DNA of 64,000 nt, taken from positions 62,001 through 126,000 of the forward strand of contig VFZL01000007.1 in assembly GCA_016871175.1 (NCBI GenBank), written 5' to 3'. A model generated the notes under the pieces. It saw only the letters and a list, made by a program, of their open reading frames with translations, did no database searches and had not been told where the DNA came from. The stretch comes from Acidimicrobiia bacterium (GTDB lineage: Bacteria > Acidobacteriota > Vicinamibacteria > Vicinamibacterales > CAVVIG01). Made by a program: the position numbers and the translations under genes. Shown here in pieces: positions 9,307 to 17,852 of the stretch (its first letter is position 1; every line of letters starts with the position of its first letter).

Positions 9307-10362
9307 ATGGTAGGACGACACGGATCCACGCTGAAGTCGCTGGCGCTCGCGTGTGCCCTGGCGGTGGTTGCCACCACCGTGGCGCTGCAAGGCCAATCCA
9401 GGCCGGCCAAGCCCGCCGCTGGCGGCTGGGTGCTCGAGCGCACCCCGGATGGCCATCCCGACCTCCAAGGGGTGTGGGCAAACAACACGGTCACGCCGCT
9501 CGAGCGACCGAAAGAGTGGGAAGGCAAGACGACGCTGACAGACGCCGAGATCGCCGCCCTGCAGAAGATCGCCAATCAGATCTACGACAACGACGGCGAC
9601 GCCCAGTTCGGTGACGGCTTGATCCGCGCGATCCTCGACCAACAGACCAATCCGAAGTCGTCAGACAAACAGACCGGCAACTACAACCAGTTCTGGCTCG
9701 TCGGCCGCGACTGGCACGACCGGCGCACGTCTCTCATCACCGATCCGCCTGACGGCAAGCTGCCGGCGCTGACCCCAGAGGGCAAGAAGCGTCGAGCGGC
9801 GGAGCAAGCCTACCGCAAAGAGCACGCGTACGAAGATCCCGAGATGATCAACCTGGGCGAGCGCTGCGTGAACTTCGGCATCCCGAAGCTGCTCTCCGGG
9901 TACAACAGCTACTCGCAGATCGTCCAGACGCCGGGCTACGTCATGATCATGGCCGAGATGGCGCACGACGCGCGGGTGATTCCGACAGGGCGCCGCGAGC
10001 ACCTTCCAAAGAGCTACACGAGGTGGAACGGCGACTCGATCGGCCGCTGGGACGGTGACACGCTCGTCGTCGACACAACGAACTTCTCAACGAAAAGCGA
10101 CTTCATGGGGTCGCACGAGAACCTCCACATCATCGAACGCTTCACGCGCGTATCGAAGGACGTCCTGAACTACGAGTTCACGATCGAAGATCCGACGATG
10201 TGGACGCGTCCGTGGACGGCGATGATTCCACTCGCCCGGAAGGACGAGATGATCTTCGAGTACGCCTGCCACGAAGCCAACTCGGCGATGGAAGGCATGC
10301 TCAAGGGTCATCGCTACCAGGAGCAGCAGGGCGCGACGAAGAAGACCTCTGGCGGCAACTAA
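9307..10362 (+). CDS. Secreted NNTVTPL-family protein, paralogue 4 of 4
   Basis: Fourth tandem copy, 351 residues, only 13 bases after copy 3. The ATG at 9307 (MVGRHGSTLKSLALACAL) is preceded by GAGGAGGG at about 9291-9298, which overlaps the stop of copy 3 and suggests translational coupling. The start aligns residue for residue with copy 3 (MAGRRGSTLKSLGLACGV), evidence of recent duplication. The family core is complete, including RDWHDRRTSLITDPPDGKLP, YNSYSQIVQTPGYVMIM and KDEMIFEYACHEANSAM. Nothing indicates what it binds or does. The run of four intact genes contrasts with the many broken genes elsewhere in the window. Confidence 0.85.
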   Translation: MVGRHGSTLKSLALACALAVVATTVALQGQSRPAKPAAGGWVLERTPDGHPDLQGVWANNTVTPLERPKEWEGKTTLTDAEIAALQKIANQIYDNDGDAQFGDGLIRAILDQQTNPKSSDKQTGNYNQFWLVGRDWHDRRTSLITDPPDGKLPALTPEGKKRRAAEQAYRKEHAYEDPEMINLGERCVNFGIPKLLSGYNSYSQIVQTPGYVMIMAEMAHDARVIPTGRREHLPKSYTRWNGDSIGRWDGDTLVVDTTNFSTKSDFMGSHENLHIIERFTRVSKDVLNYEFTIEDPTMWTRPWTAMIPLARKDEMIFEYACHEANSAMEGMLKGHRYQEQQGATKKTSGGN

Positions 10363-10544
10363 CCACACCGTGGGCAGCCTCTGCGGCGTTGCTGCCGGGG
10401 CTCCCGATCCTCTCGGCCCTCTCGGCGCGTTCCACACACGACAGCACGAAGATCGTACGTGCGAGCCCGCGGGGACGCACGATACCGTCACGGAGCAGTC
10501 GGGCGGCAAGGTTGGTGATGAGGGCGCTCAGGTAGTTCTTGGCT

Positions 10545-11909
10545 TTATCGGCTCGCCGACGTGATTCGATACAGCGTGTTTGCGGTTCGGAGAATCAAGC
10601 TCTCGTTCGCGACGGCAGGCGTCGCCATCGACATCTCATCGAGGGAGTTCTTGCCGAGCAGCTTGAACTCCGGTCCGGCCTGGATGACGAAGGTGTCGCC
10701 ATCCTCGCTCAACGCGAAGATCTTGCCGTTGTAGCTCCACGGTGAGGCCGTAAACCCGCTTGACTCCGCGGAAATGCGCTGACGGCCGTAGATCTCCCGT
10801 CCGGTCCTCGCGTCGTGGCACGTGAGGAACCCGCGATCCAGCAGCGTGTAGTAATAATCGCCCACCACGATGGGAGAGGGTTGGTACGAGCTCGTCTGCG
10901 GATGACTCCAGGCAATGTAGTCGTTCTGCCGCTCTCCCGGCTTGAGCGAGATGTCACCGGTCGCGCCCGGGCGGACGGCATACACTGGTCGGTTCGTGTC
11001 CTGGATGTAGCCAGCGCTGACGAAGAGCAGACCGTGACGAGCCAGCGGCGTCGGCACGGTGAGCACTGACATCCTGGCGATGTCCCACAGCGGCCGGCCA
11101 TTCATGTCGTACGAGCGGACCCTGCCTGTGCCCGTCGTCACGATCTCGGTGCGGAGCGTGTTCTCCCAGATGAGCGGTGTGCTCCAATTGGTCCGCTCGT
11201 CGCGATCGATGCGCCAGACCTCTCGCCCGTCGTTGGTCTCGTAGGCCGCAAGATATGACCGCTCCTCGTTGTCGTTCACGACATAGAGCCGTCCATGGTG
11301 CAGCGCAGGCGACGAGGCGGCTCCCCACCCTCCCCGCGTCTTGGCCGGCGTCATCGGCTTCGACCAGACAAGTGTGCCCACCATGTCAAACGCGAAGATA
11401 CCGATGCTGGCCGAGTACACGTAGACACGCTCGCCGTCAGTGACCGGCGTTTCCGAGAAGTACGTGTTCTTCTGGTGAACCGGCTGCGCGGGAACCGCGG
11501 TCTGCAGAATACGCTCCCACCGAATGCGCCCGGTCGCGAAGTCGACGTCGTACAACATCCACTGGTGCGCGTCTGCTGTCGTCGCGATGCTCTTCTCGTC
11601 CAACGGGCCGTTCCACGAACGACCGCGATACTCGGACGCAGGCTTCAGCGGCTCGACAGGCGTCTTCAGGTTGACGACGGAGGTGACGAACACGTGGTCG
11701 CCCCACACGACAGGCGAGCTCCAGGAGCGCCCGGGGATCTGGACCCTCCACACGACGTTCTCCGTCCGGCTCCACGTGGCCGGGAGCGAGGGGCTGTCCG
11801 AGGCGACCCCACCCTGAGTCCCGCGAAACTGCGGCCAGTTCTCAGCCGCCAGTGACGCTACCGACAGGGTCGACAGCACGATGGCCCAGGCTGCCCGATT
11901 CATCTGCAT
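10545..11909 (-). CDS. Exported PQQ-type (BamB-like) beta-propeller protein
   Basis: A 454-residue exported protein with a short signal peptide (AIVLSTLSVASLAA) and a PQQ-like eight-bladed beta-propeller. The opening ENWPQFRGTQGG is characteristic of this acidobacterial and planctomycete group, as are repeated W/G blade motifs such as VWRVQIPGRSWSSPVVWGD, IGIFAFDMVGTLVWSK and TCHDARTGREIYGRQ. Propellers of this group are usually annotated as outer membrane assembly (BamB-like) or PQQ-binding proteins, but substrate and cofactor are not evident. An internal ATG at 11903 is equally possible. It is transcribed towards the NNTVTPL cluster and diverges from the VOC gene at 12049. Confidence 0.83.
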   Translation of the reverse strand: MQMNRAAWAIVLSTLSVASLAAENWPQFRGTQGGVASDSPSLPATWSRTENVVWRVQIPGRSWSSPVVWGDHVFVTSVVNLKTPVEPLKPASEYRGRSWNGPLDEKSIATTADAHQWMLYDVDFATGRIRWERILQTAVPAQPVHQKNTYFSETPVTDGERVYVYSASIGIFAFDMVGTLVWSKPMTPAKTRGGWGAASSPALHHGRLYVVNDNEERSYLAAYETNDGREVWRIDRDERTNWSTPLIWENTLRTEIVTTGTGRVRSYDMNGRPLWDIARMSVLTVPTPLARHGLLFVSAGYIQDTNRPVYAVRPGATGDISLKPGERQNDYIAWSHPQTSSYQPSPIVVGDYYYTLLDRGFLTCHDARTGREIYGRQRISAESSGFTASPWSYNGKIFALSEDGDTFVIQAGPEFKLLGKNSLDEMSMATPAVANESLILRTANTLYRITSASR

Positions 11910-12048
11910 CGAGCGAACGGTACACCAGAATGGGCCGCGTTCACCGGATCAGCGCCTCGTGGACTCGACAGGCGCTGGATGGCTGCCTCGCCGCTTGACG
12001 GTCTTGCTGAGACGTGCGACAACTCGCGAACGAGGAGGAGAGCACCCC

Positions 12049-12537
12049 ATGAACGATGTCGTGACGATGGTGGATCACTTCGTCGCTGGTCGTTTGTCGA
12101 GGCGCGACCTGGTGTGCGGATTGACCGCGTTGGTCGCCGCCGCAGCGGGGGCGGGACCGGCGAGCGCGTCGCAAGCTCCGGCGCTGACGAGCACCTTTCA
12201 AGCGCTTGGACTCAACCACCTCGCGCTCCGCGTGACCAACCTCGACCGCTCGCAGGCGTTCTACGAACGCCACCTCGGGATGACGGTGATCCCGTTGTCA
12301 GCGCCATCGCCGCGCTTGATGGCCTGCGGGCCACACGTGTTGAACCTCTTCAGGGCGGATCGGCCGCAGTTCGATCACGTCTGTTTCACCGTGTCGAACT
12401 ACGGCGCGGTCGACGCGGCCGGGCGACTCCGCGCGCAAGGCATCACGCCTGATGTGGAGGCTGACCGAGTGCATTTCCTCGATCCGGACGGTTACAAGTT
12501 GCAGGTGGGCGGTCCAACGGCGGGCGGTCAGCGGTAG
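12049..12537 (+). CDS. Tat-exported VOC (glyoxalase/bleomycin-resistance) family protein
   Basis: A 162-residue single-domain vicinal oxygen chelate protein. The N-terminus MNDVVTMVDHFVAGRLSRRDLV followed by a hydrophobic Ala/Gly stretch ending ASA is a twin-arginine-type leader, unusual for a family that is mostly cytosolic. The VOC fold follows: ALGLNHLALRVTNLDRSQAF with the first His ligand position, YERHLGMTVIPLS, FDHVCFTVSNYG with the central ligand, and VHFLDPDGYKLQVGG at the end. A GAGGAGGAG ribosome-binding site lies at 12031-12039. The gene is 9 bases upstream of the cytochrome/PQQ dehydrogenase and is probably in the same operon, which fits a role in the periplasm, but the substrate is unknown. 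Confidence 0.82.
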   Translation: MNDVVTMVDHFVAGRLSRRDLVCGLTALVAAAAGAGPASASQAPALTSTFQALGLNHLALRVTNLDRSQAFYERHLGMTVIPLSAPSPRLMACGPHVLNLFRADRPQFDHVCFTVSNYGAVDAAGRLRAQGITPDVEADRVHFLDPDGYKLQVGGPTAGGQR

Positions 12538-12546
12538 TCTTGAGCG

Positions 12547-14748
12547 ATGAGTGTTGCGATGCAAGCGGGCTCGGCGATCCGGCGGGGCCGCTGGTGGTCA
12601 GCAGTCAGCGTGCTGCTGTGCGTCATCTGCCCCATGGCCCTGCCGGTGGGTCGCACGCGAATGCTCGCTCAAGCCACACCGCCAGGAGGCGCGCCGTCAT
12701 TTACGGCCGCCCAGGCCTCGGCCGGCGCCAGCACCTATCAACGACAGTGCGCGTCCTGTCACGGAGCGCAGCTCGAAGGTCTCCACCTGGCACCGAGCTT
12801 GGTCGGGGAGCGGTTCGACCGCGCCTGGCGTGGACAGACAGTCGATCGATTGATGTTTCACGTCCACCGGATGCCACCCACCGTCGGAGCGGCCGCACGC
12901 GGTCTCTCCGATGGCGACGCTGCGAATGTCGTCGCGCACCTCCTTCAGGCCAACGGCCTCAGACCGGGCGTGATCGCCATGCCGTCGGCATCCGAAGCGC
13001 TTGCGAAGCTGACGATTCCACGGCGCGACGACCAACGGGACGCGGACCCAGACGCCCCGACGCTCGACGCATCGAGACGGTCCGCCACCACGAGCCGGAT
13101 CACGCCCGTCACGGACGATCTGCTGCGCCATCCGCCCGCGGCCGACTGGCCCCAGTGGGGACGCACCTACGACGGCCACAACTTCAGCCCGCTCGCCATG
13201 GTTACGCGCGCGAACGTCTCGAGGTTGAAGCTCGCGTGGCGAGCGCCGTTGCGCGGTGGGACGAGCATGCCCACCCCTGTGGTGCACGACGGCATCGTGT
13301 TCCTGCAAACGATTCCCGATACCGTGCTGGCGCTCGATGGATCGACCGGTGATGTGTTGTGGCGGCATCGACACACGCCGGCCGGCCAAGCAAGCAGGAA
13401 GATGGGCCTTTCGCTGACCGGCCATCGGGTGCTGGTGCCTACATCGGATTTGCACGTCCTCGCGCTCGACGCGCGGACGGGCGGCGTGTTGTGGAACCAC
13501 GCGATCGCGCTCGAGCCCGGACAGGTACGGGAGCGTCTCCAGCTGCGAAGCGCTCCGCTCATCGTCGGCAACAAGGCGATCATCGGAGTCACCGCCAGCA
13601 TGGCACCCCGTGGCGGGTTCATCGTCGGCCTCGATGTGGACTCGGGGAAGGAGCTGTGGCGCTTCCACACAATCGCGAGACCTGGTGAGCCGAACGGGAG
13701 CAGTTGGAATGGGCTCCCGCTGGATCGTCGGAGCGGCGGATCGGTCTGGCACCAAGGCACGTACGATCGTGAGCTGAACCTCGTGTACTTCGGTGTGGCG
13801 CCGACCTACGACACCGGACCACTGCTGCATCGCATGAACGAGGCCGGTGTCACGAACGACGCGCTCTACACGAACTGCACCCTTGCGCTGAACCCTGACA
13901 CCGGCAAGCTGGTCTGGTTCTACCAGCATGCGGCGAACGACCAGTGGGACCTCGACTGGGTCTTCGAGCGACAGATTGCCGAGCTCGAGATCGGCGGTCG
14001 ACGGCGAAAAGTGGTCATGAACGTTGGCAAGATGGCGATTCTGGAGGCGCTGGACGCCGCCACTGGCGAGTACCTCTTCTCCGTCGACGCGAAGACGCAG
14101 AACGTCATCACTCGCATCGACCCGAAGACCGGCGCCAAGACCATCGACCCGGAGAAACTGCCCAATCCGAATCGGCCGACCGTGGTCTGCCCAAGCGTGT
14201 CAGGAGCGCGGGCGTGGCCACCGACGTCGTACAATGCGCGGACTGGGCTGCTCTACCTCCCGCTCACCGAGTGGTGTAATCGATTGTCGCCGGAAGGCTT
14301 CAAGCTGATGACATCTGGCGTCGGGATCAGCTCCGCTGAACATCCAGACGCGAGCGACGGCACGATGGGGCGTCTGCAGGCCATCGATGTGATGAGTCGT
14401 ACGCTGGCCTGGGCGCATCACCAGTCGGCACCACTCTCCACCTCTCTGCTGGCCACCGCAGGTGGTGTGGTGTTCTCGGGTGATCTGGACCCCTCGCTCA
14501 AGGCGTTCGACGATGCGACGGGAACCGTGCTGTGGCGTGCGGAGCTCGACGACCTACCGAGCTCGAGCCTCGTGACGTACGCGATCGGTCACACGCAGTA
14601 CGTCGGCGTCGTGATTGGCCTTCGCAACAACCATGTGAACGATCTCTCGAGGACCTACGCTGCGTTTCGTAAGCGGCGCGGCGAGCGTCCCTCTACTCCG
14701 CCACCGGCTGGCGGCGCGGCCATGTGGGTCTTCTCGCTGATGCCGTAG
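12547..14748 (+). CDS. PQQ-dependent dehydrogenase with N-terminal cytochrome c domain
   Basis: Periplasmic quinohaemoprotein of 733 residues. A hydrophobic leader is followed by a c-type cytochrome domain with the haem motif CASCH (Cys68, Cys71, His72) and an axial Met candidate in MPPTVG. From about residue 200 a PQQ alcohol/glucose-dehydrogenase propeller begins with WPQWGRTYDGHNFSPLAM and includes GVTASMAPRGG, VWHQGTYDRELNLVYFGVA, ANDQWDLDW and PPTSYNARTGLLYLPLTEW. Well-known quinohaemoprotein alcohol dehydrogenases carry the cytochrome at the C-terminus; here it is N-terminal. Electrons from the oxidised substrate would pass from PQQ to haem and then to the respiratory chain. Substrate unknown. 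Confidence 0.86.
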   Translation: MSVAMQAGSAIRRGRWWSAVSVLLCVICPMALPVGRTRMLAQATPPGGAPSFTAAQASAGASTYQRQCASCHGAQLEGLHLAPSLVGERFDRAWRGQTVDRLMFHVHRMPPTVGAAARGLSDGDAANVVAHLLQANGLRPGVIAMPSASEALAKLTIPRRDDQRDADPDAPTLDASRRSATTSRITPVTDDLLRHPPAADWPQWGRTYDGHNFSPLAMVTRANVSRLKLAWRAPLRGGTSMPTPVVHDGIVFLQTIPDTVLALDGSTGDVLWRHRHTPAGQASRKMGLSLTGHRVLVPTSDLHVLALDARTGGVLWNHAIALEPGQVRERLQLRSAPLIVGNKAIIGVTASMAPRGGFIVGLDVDSGKELWRFHTIARPGEPNGSSWNGLPLDRRSGGSVWHQGTYDRELNLVYFGVAPTYDTGPLLHRMNEAGVTNDALYTNCTLALNPDTGKLVWFYQHAANDQWDLDWVFERQIAELEIGGRRRKVVMNVGKMAILEALDAATGEYLFSVDAKTQNVITRIDPKTGAKTIDPEKLPNPNRPTVVCPSVSGARAWPPTSYNARTGLLYLPLTEWCNRLSPEGFKLMTSGVGISSAEHPDASDGTMGRLQAIDVMSRTLAWAHHQSAPLSTSLLATAGGVVFSGDLDPSLKAFDDATGTVLWRAELDDLPSSSLVTYAIGHTQYVGVVIGLRNNHVNDLSRTYAAFRKRRGERPSTPPPAGGAAMWVFSLMP

Positions 14749-14780
14749 CGACAGTGAGGGCCGATGGGCCAGGCGCGTGC

Positions 14781-15719
14781 TCACCTTTCGCGAAGCTGGA
14801 CCTCGATCCGCTGCGGATGTCCTAAGACGAGCGTAGCCGAACGCTCTTCGCTGACATACCCGTCGAGGGTCACGCGGATGCGCTTGGGGCCTGGAGCGAC
14901 GTGTCGAATCGTCACTGGGCTCGTGCCCCCACTGATACCGTCGACGGTCACGCGCGCCCCGTCTGGCGACGTCAATACGACCAGCTCGGTACTCAATCCT
15001 TTCGGTGCTGCTGGCTTCCGACCCTCAGCCGGCCGTAGAGGTTCGACTTTCTGGGGAGGCTGGCGAGTCACTCCCGTCGCGAGGGTGTCCGCCGGCGGCG
15101 ATGAAGCGGTTGTTGGCTGTATGAGAGGCGGTGCTGTCTGACCCGAGGACTCCGCGCGTGAACCATCACGCGCGGCATCGTCGGACACGAGCGATGTCGG
15201 TGACGCGTTCGACGCGGAGCCCGTCGCTCGAGCAGGGTCGTACAGCGCCGCCGATTCGCGAGCGTCATCATCGCCGCGTGTGGTCGTCGAACGCCAGAAC
15301 CACGTGGCGATCGCGACAGCAATCACGACCGCCGACAGAACGAGCCAGGGCCGAACACGCGGACGGAGAACGATCGCGGCGTCAGCGTCCGGGGGATGCG
15401 CGGCAGGGGTCTGCTCCCCCGGCAGCGCCAGTGGGTTCAGCGCATGTTGGAGCTGCGAGAGCGCGAGAGCTTCATCGATGTGGACAGCCCGAGCGTAGGC
15501 GCGCACTTCGGCCCGAAGGTAGATGCCTCCCGGCGCGACGGTCAGATTGTCGCGCTCGAGTGCTTCGAGGAGGCGCTTGGGGATCTTCGTGTCGCGCGCG
15601 ACCTGATCGAGCGACAAGCCCAGTCGTTCCCGCGCCTGTCGGAGCAGTGCACCAAGTCCGCGATCGTCTCGTGAGGACGTCACAGGCGGGGTCTTCGGGC
15701 GTACCTCGGCCAGAGCCAC
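14781..15719 (-). CDS. RodZ-like HTH, transmembrane and PEGA-domain protein
   Basis: A 312-residue membrane protein with an N-terminal cytoplasmic helix-turn-helix of the RodZ/HTH_25 type (residues about 22-90: LLRQARERLGLSLDQVARDT, PKRLLEALERDN, YLRAEVRAYARAV), a single membrane span near residues 128-146 (PWLVLSAVVIAVAIATWFW), a low-complexity Ser/Thr/Ala linker, and a C-terminal PEGA domain (VVLTSPDGARVTVDG, APGPKRIRVTLDGYVSEE). In RodZ this layout links MreB to the cell wall; the PEGA end suggests a surface or envelope sensor instead. It stands alone, convergent with the PQQ dehydrogenase. It could also act as a DNA-binding membrane regulator. Confidence 0.82.
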   Translation of the reverse strand: MALAEVRPKTPPVTSSRDDRGLGALLRQARERLGLSLDQVARDTKIPKRLLEALERDNLTVAPGGIYLRAEVRAYARAVHIDEALALSQLQHALNPLALPGEQTPAAHPPDADAAIVLRPRVRPWLVLSAVVIAVAIATWFWRSTTTRGDDDARESAALYDPARATGSASNASPTSLVSDDAARDGSRAESSGQTAPPLIQPTTASSPPADTLATGVTRQPPQKVEPLRPAEGRKPAAPKGLSTELVVLTSPDGARVTVDGISGGTSPVTIRHVAPGPKRIRVTLDGYVSEERSATLVLGHPQRIEVQLRER

Positions 15720-15991
15720 TCACCGAACCGAGGACGCAATTGGCCTTCCAAGTCACACGGCGGCGATCTTAAGCCGGAAGTGACGCCAGTCCGAGGCGTG
15801 TGAGCGCTCAGGAGGGCTAGGAGCGGCGCCTGAGGACCGTGGGAAGCGAGCTTATAGTCTCCGGTTGGGCAGACAAATGCTGCCGTAATCCGTTCCTTGG
15901 GCGGTTTCGATGTGTCACGATCAAGTCGAGGCACTTAGGAAACGACGCTGCCGGCTGCAGCCTGGCAGAACTCGATTTCAGGGGGTGATGA

Positions 15992-17275
15992 GTGCGCGTG
16001 GCGCTCAGCAGCGTGGTGGTGTGGCTGATCTCCAGTTCGATCTCCGCGCACTTCGCCAACGTCCCCGTGCCACGGGTGGACGAGGTTCCCATAGAGCGGC
16101 TCCTGGCCAATCTCGAGCAGAACCCGCGGCGCCTCCCGCCGGCCGAGCAAGCGCGGGCTATCGGACGGCTACACCTGCTTGCGCACCTGCGGGCCACCGC
16201 CACGCTGCCGGTGTACCGCGACCGTCCGACTATCGTCGCCGAGGGCGCCATCAGCTTGTGCTCGAACGTCGATCGCCGGTCCAGTCCACGACCCGCGGTT
16301 CCGCCACCTCCGCCTGGGCCACAATCCCCCGCGTCTGCCGAACGATGTGCGGACGCCACGTACAGCGTGGGTCCAGAGCCTGAATTGCCACCCGACTGGC
16401 AACGTCCGCTAGGGGCCGTTGACGCCCACCTCCACTCCGCGCTCAAGGCGTACACCGACGCCCGTCGACTCGACCCGTCGAATCTCCGCACACGCCTCGC
16501 CCTCGCGTTTGTCTCCGAGCGCCGGGCCGAGCGAGGCCGAGCCCTCGCGGAGCTGCGAGCACTCGCCACTGACGGGCTGACGCGTCTTCCGCGGCCGAGC
16601 GGTCGAGCCTCTGAACCGGCACATTCGGATTGGGAGACGCACACCGTCATCAGCGAAGGCGCAGAGCATCTCGCCCGTCTCGCCACATCCACCCGGGATC
16701 GCCGGCTCGTGGCTCGAATGCGCGCGCGTCTGGATGCCGTTCCTCCGATCATCGCCGTGACGCCGATCCTTGTGCCCCTCGGCGGAGCCACCGCGATAGA
16801 AACCTTGATCGATCGGCACGCCGCGGTGAGGTTCGACTTTTCCGGTCAGGGCATCCCCATGCGAGCAGGCTGGCTCACGCCGCGCGCCGCGTGGCTCGTG
16901 TGGGACCCGAAGGATCACCGCCGCATCGACGGCGGGTTCCAGCTGTTCGGATCGGTCACGTGGCTGTCGTTCTGGAACAACGGCTATCAGGCGCTGGGAA
17001 CGCTCGACGATGACGGCGACGGCGAACTCAGGGGCGCCGAGCTCTGGGGACTGGCGTTGTGGGACGACCGGAACGGCGACGGTATCAGCACCGCGCTGGA
17101 AGTGAGGCCGGTTCGCGCGCACGGCATCGTCGCCCTGCGGTACGCGCACGCACGCGTGAGTGACGATCTGTGGATCAGCGCGAACGGTGTGACGTTGGAG
17201 AACGGCGATTCACGGCCCACGTACGATTGGATCGTGCGAGCGATGCCCTCCTCCTCAGGTCGCCGGACGCAATAG
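15992..17275 (+). CDS. Exported TPR-like protein with paired EF-hand loops
   Basis: A 427-residue protein starting at a GTG, with a short hydrophobic leader (VALSSVVVWLISSSISA). The middle holds a tetratricopeptide-like segment (SALKAYTDARRLDPSNLRTR, then ALAFVSERRAERGRALAELR). Near residues 333-360 there are two calcium-binding EF-hand-type loops in tandem, DDDGDGELRGAE and DRNGDGISTALE, each with acidic or Asn residues at loop positions 1, 3 and 5 and Glu at 12. No enzyme motif is visible. Comparable 'hypothetical' proteins occur in Acidobacteriota and Planctomycetes. It is followed 36 bases later by an NTF2-like protein, so an operon is plausible. Confidence 0.72.
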   Translation: MRVALSSVVVWLISSSISAHFANVPVPRVDEVPIERLLANLEQNPRRLPPAEQARAIGRLHLLAHLRATATLPVYRDRPTIVAEGAISLCSNVDRRSSPRPAVPPPPPGPQSPASAERCADATYSVGPEPELPPDWQRPLGAVDAHLHSALKAYTDARRLDPSNLRTRLALAFVSERRAERGRALAELRALATDGLTRLPRPSGRASEPAHSDWETHTVISEGAEHLARLATSTRDRRLVARMRARLDAVPPIIAVTPILVPLGGATAIETLIDRHAAVRFDFSGQGIPMRAGWLTPRAAWLVWDPKDHRRIDGGFQLFGSVTWLSFWNNGYQALGTLDDDGDGELRGAELWGLALWDDRNGDGISTALEVRPVRAHGIVALRYAHARVSDDLWISANGVTLENGDSRPTYDWIVRAMPSSSGRRTQ

Positions 17276-17311
17276 ACGCCCGTGAACTCACCTCAACCAA
17301 GGGAGGCTCAG

Positions 17312-17836
17312 GTGGCGACGCGACGTTTGGTGCACGTCCTGGCGGTCGTGTTGCTCGCGGTTTTCGAGGTATTCACGGAGCAACGCGCCGCTGAGTCGGC
17401 AGAGCAATTGGCGAGTACCGGCGCAAGCTCGAAGGGTGTCTCGGAGGAGGTCGTCGCCTTCGAGCGCGACATCGAGGCGGCCGTCGTCCGCGGCGATGTC
17501 AAAGCCGTAGACGCGGCGTCGGCTCCCACATTCACCTTTACGCATGGCGACGGCTGGACCACCGGCGCCGCACCGCTTCGGGTGGACAGCCGTGCGGCGT
17601 GGTTGGCTACGGTCGCCGCCGCGCCGTACGAGGCCCGGGTGGTCGATTCGGTGAAGACCGAGGTCCACGGCGATGTCGTTATCACCTACGGGCGCTATGT
17701 GGCGCGTTTCAGGAACGCCGCGCCGGGGCGTCGCCAATTCACGGTCTGGTATCAACGCGTCTACGCGAAGCGCAACGGACGGTGGCAGTACCTGTCGCAT
17801 CGAACGGTCCACGGACCAGTGTACGAGAAGGATTGA
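17312..17836 (+). CDS. Exported NTF2-like (DUF4440-type) protein
   Basis: A 174-residue protein with a signal-like N-terminus (ATRRLVHVLAVVLLAVFEVF) and a C-terminal NTF2-like/DUF4440 domain: VVAFERDIEAAVVRGDVKAV, FTHGDGWTTG, DVVITYGRYVARF and YAKRNGRWQYLSHRTVHG, the usual ending of the fold. Such domains bind small ligands or are catalytic (ketosteroid isomerase-like), but no active site can be named. I place the start at the GTG at 17312 because GGGAGG lies at 17301-17306, a good ribosome-binding spacing; a GTG at 17282 would add ten residues ahead of it. Confidence 0.75.
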   Translation: MATRRLVHVLAVVLLAVFEVFTEQRAAESAEQLASTGASSKGVSEEVVAFERDIEAAVVRGDVKAVDAASAPTFTFTHGDGWTTGAAPLRVDSRAAWLATVAAAPYEARVVDSVKTEVHGDVVITYGRYVARFRNAAPGRRQFTVWYQRVYAKRNGRWQYLSHRTVHGPVYEKD

Positions 17837-17852
17837 CGGCTGTCAGAGCGGA

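Noticed and set aside
7692-9575. Long minus-strand open frame (627 residues) across the tandem paralogues
   Set aside because: It is antisense to real genes with signal peptides, ribosome-binding sites and a shared core; GC-rich third codon positions leave open frames on the reverse strand. Its protein is low-complexity Arg/Val/Gly-rich with no family resemblance.
12697-13929. 410-residue minus-strand frame
   Set aside because: Antisense shadow of the cytochrome/PQQ dehydrogenase; no start signal or domain.
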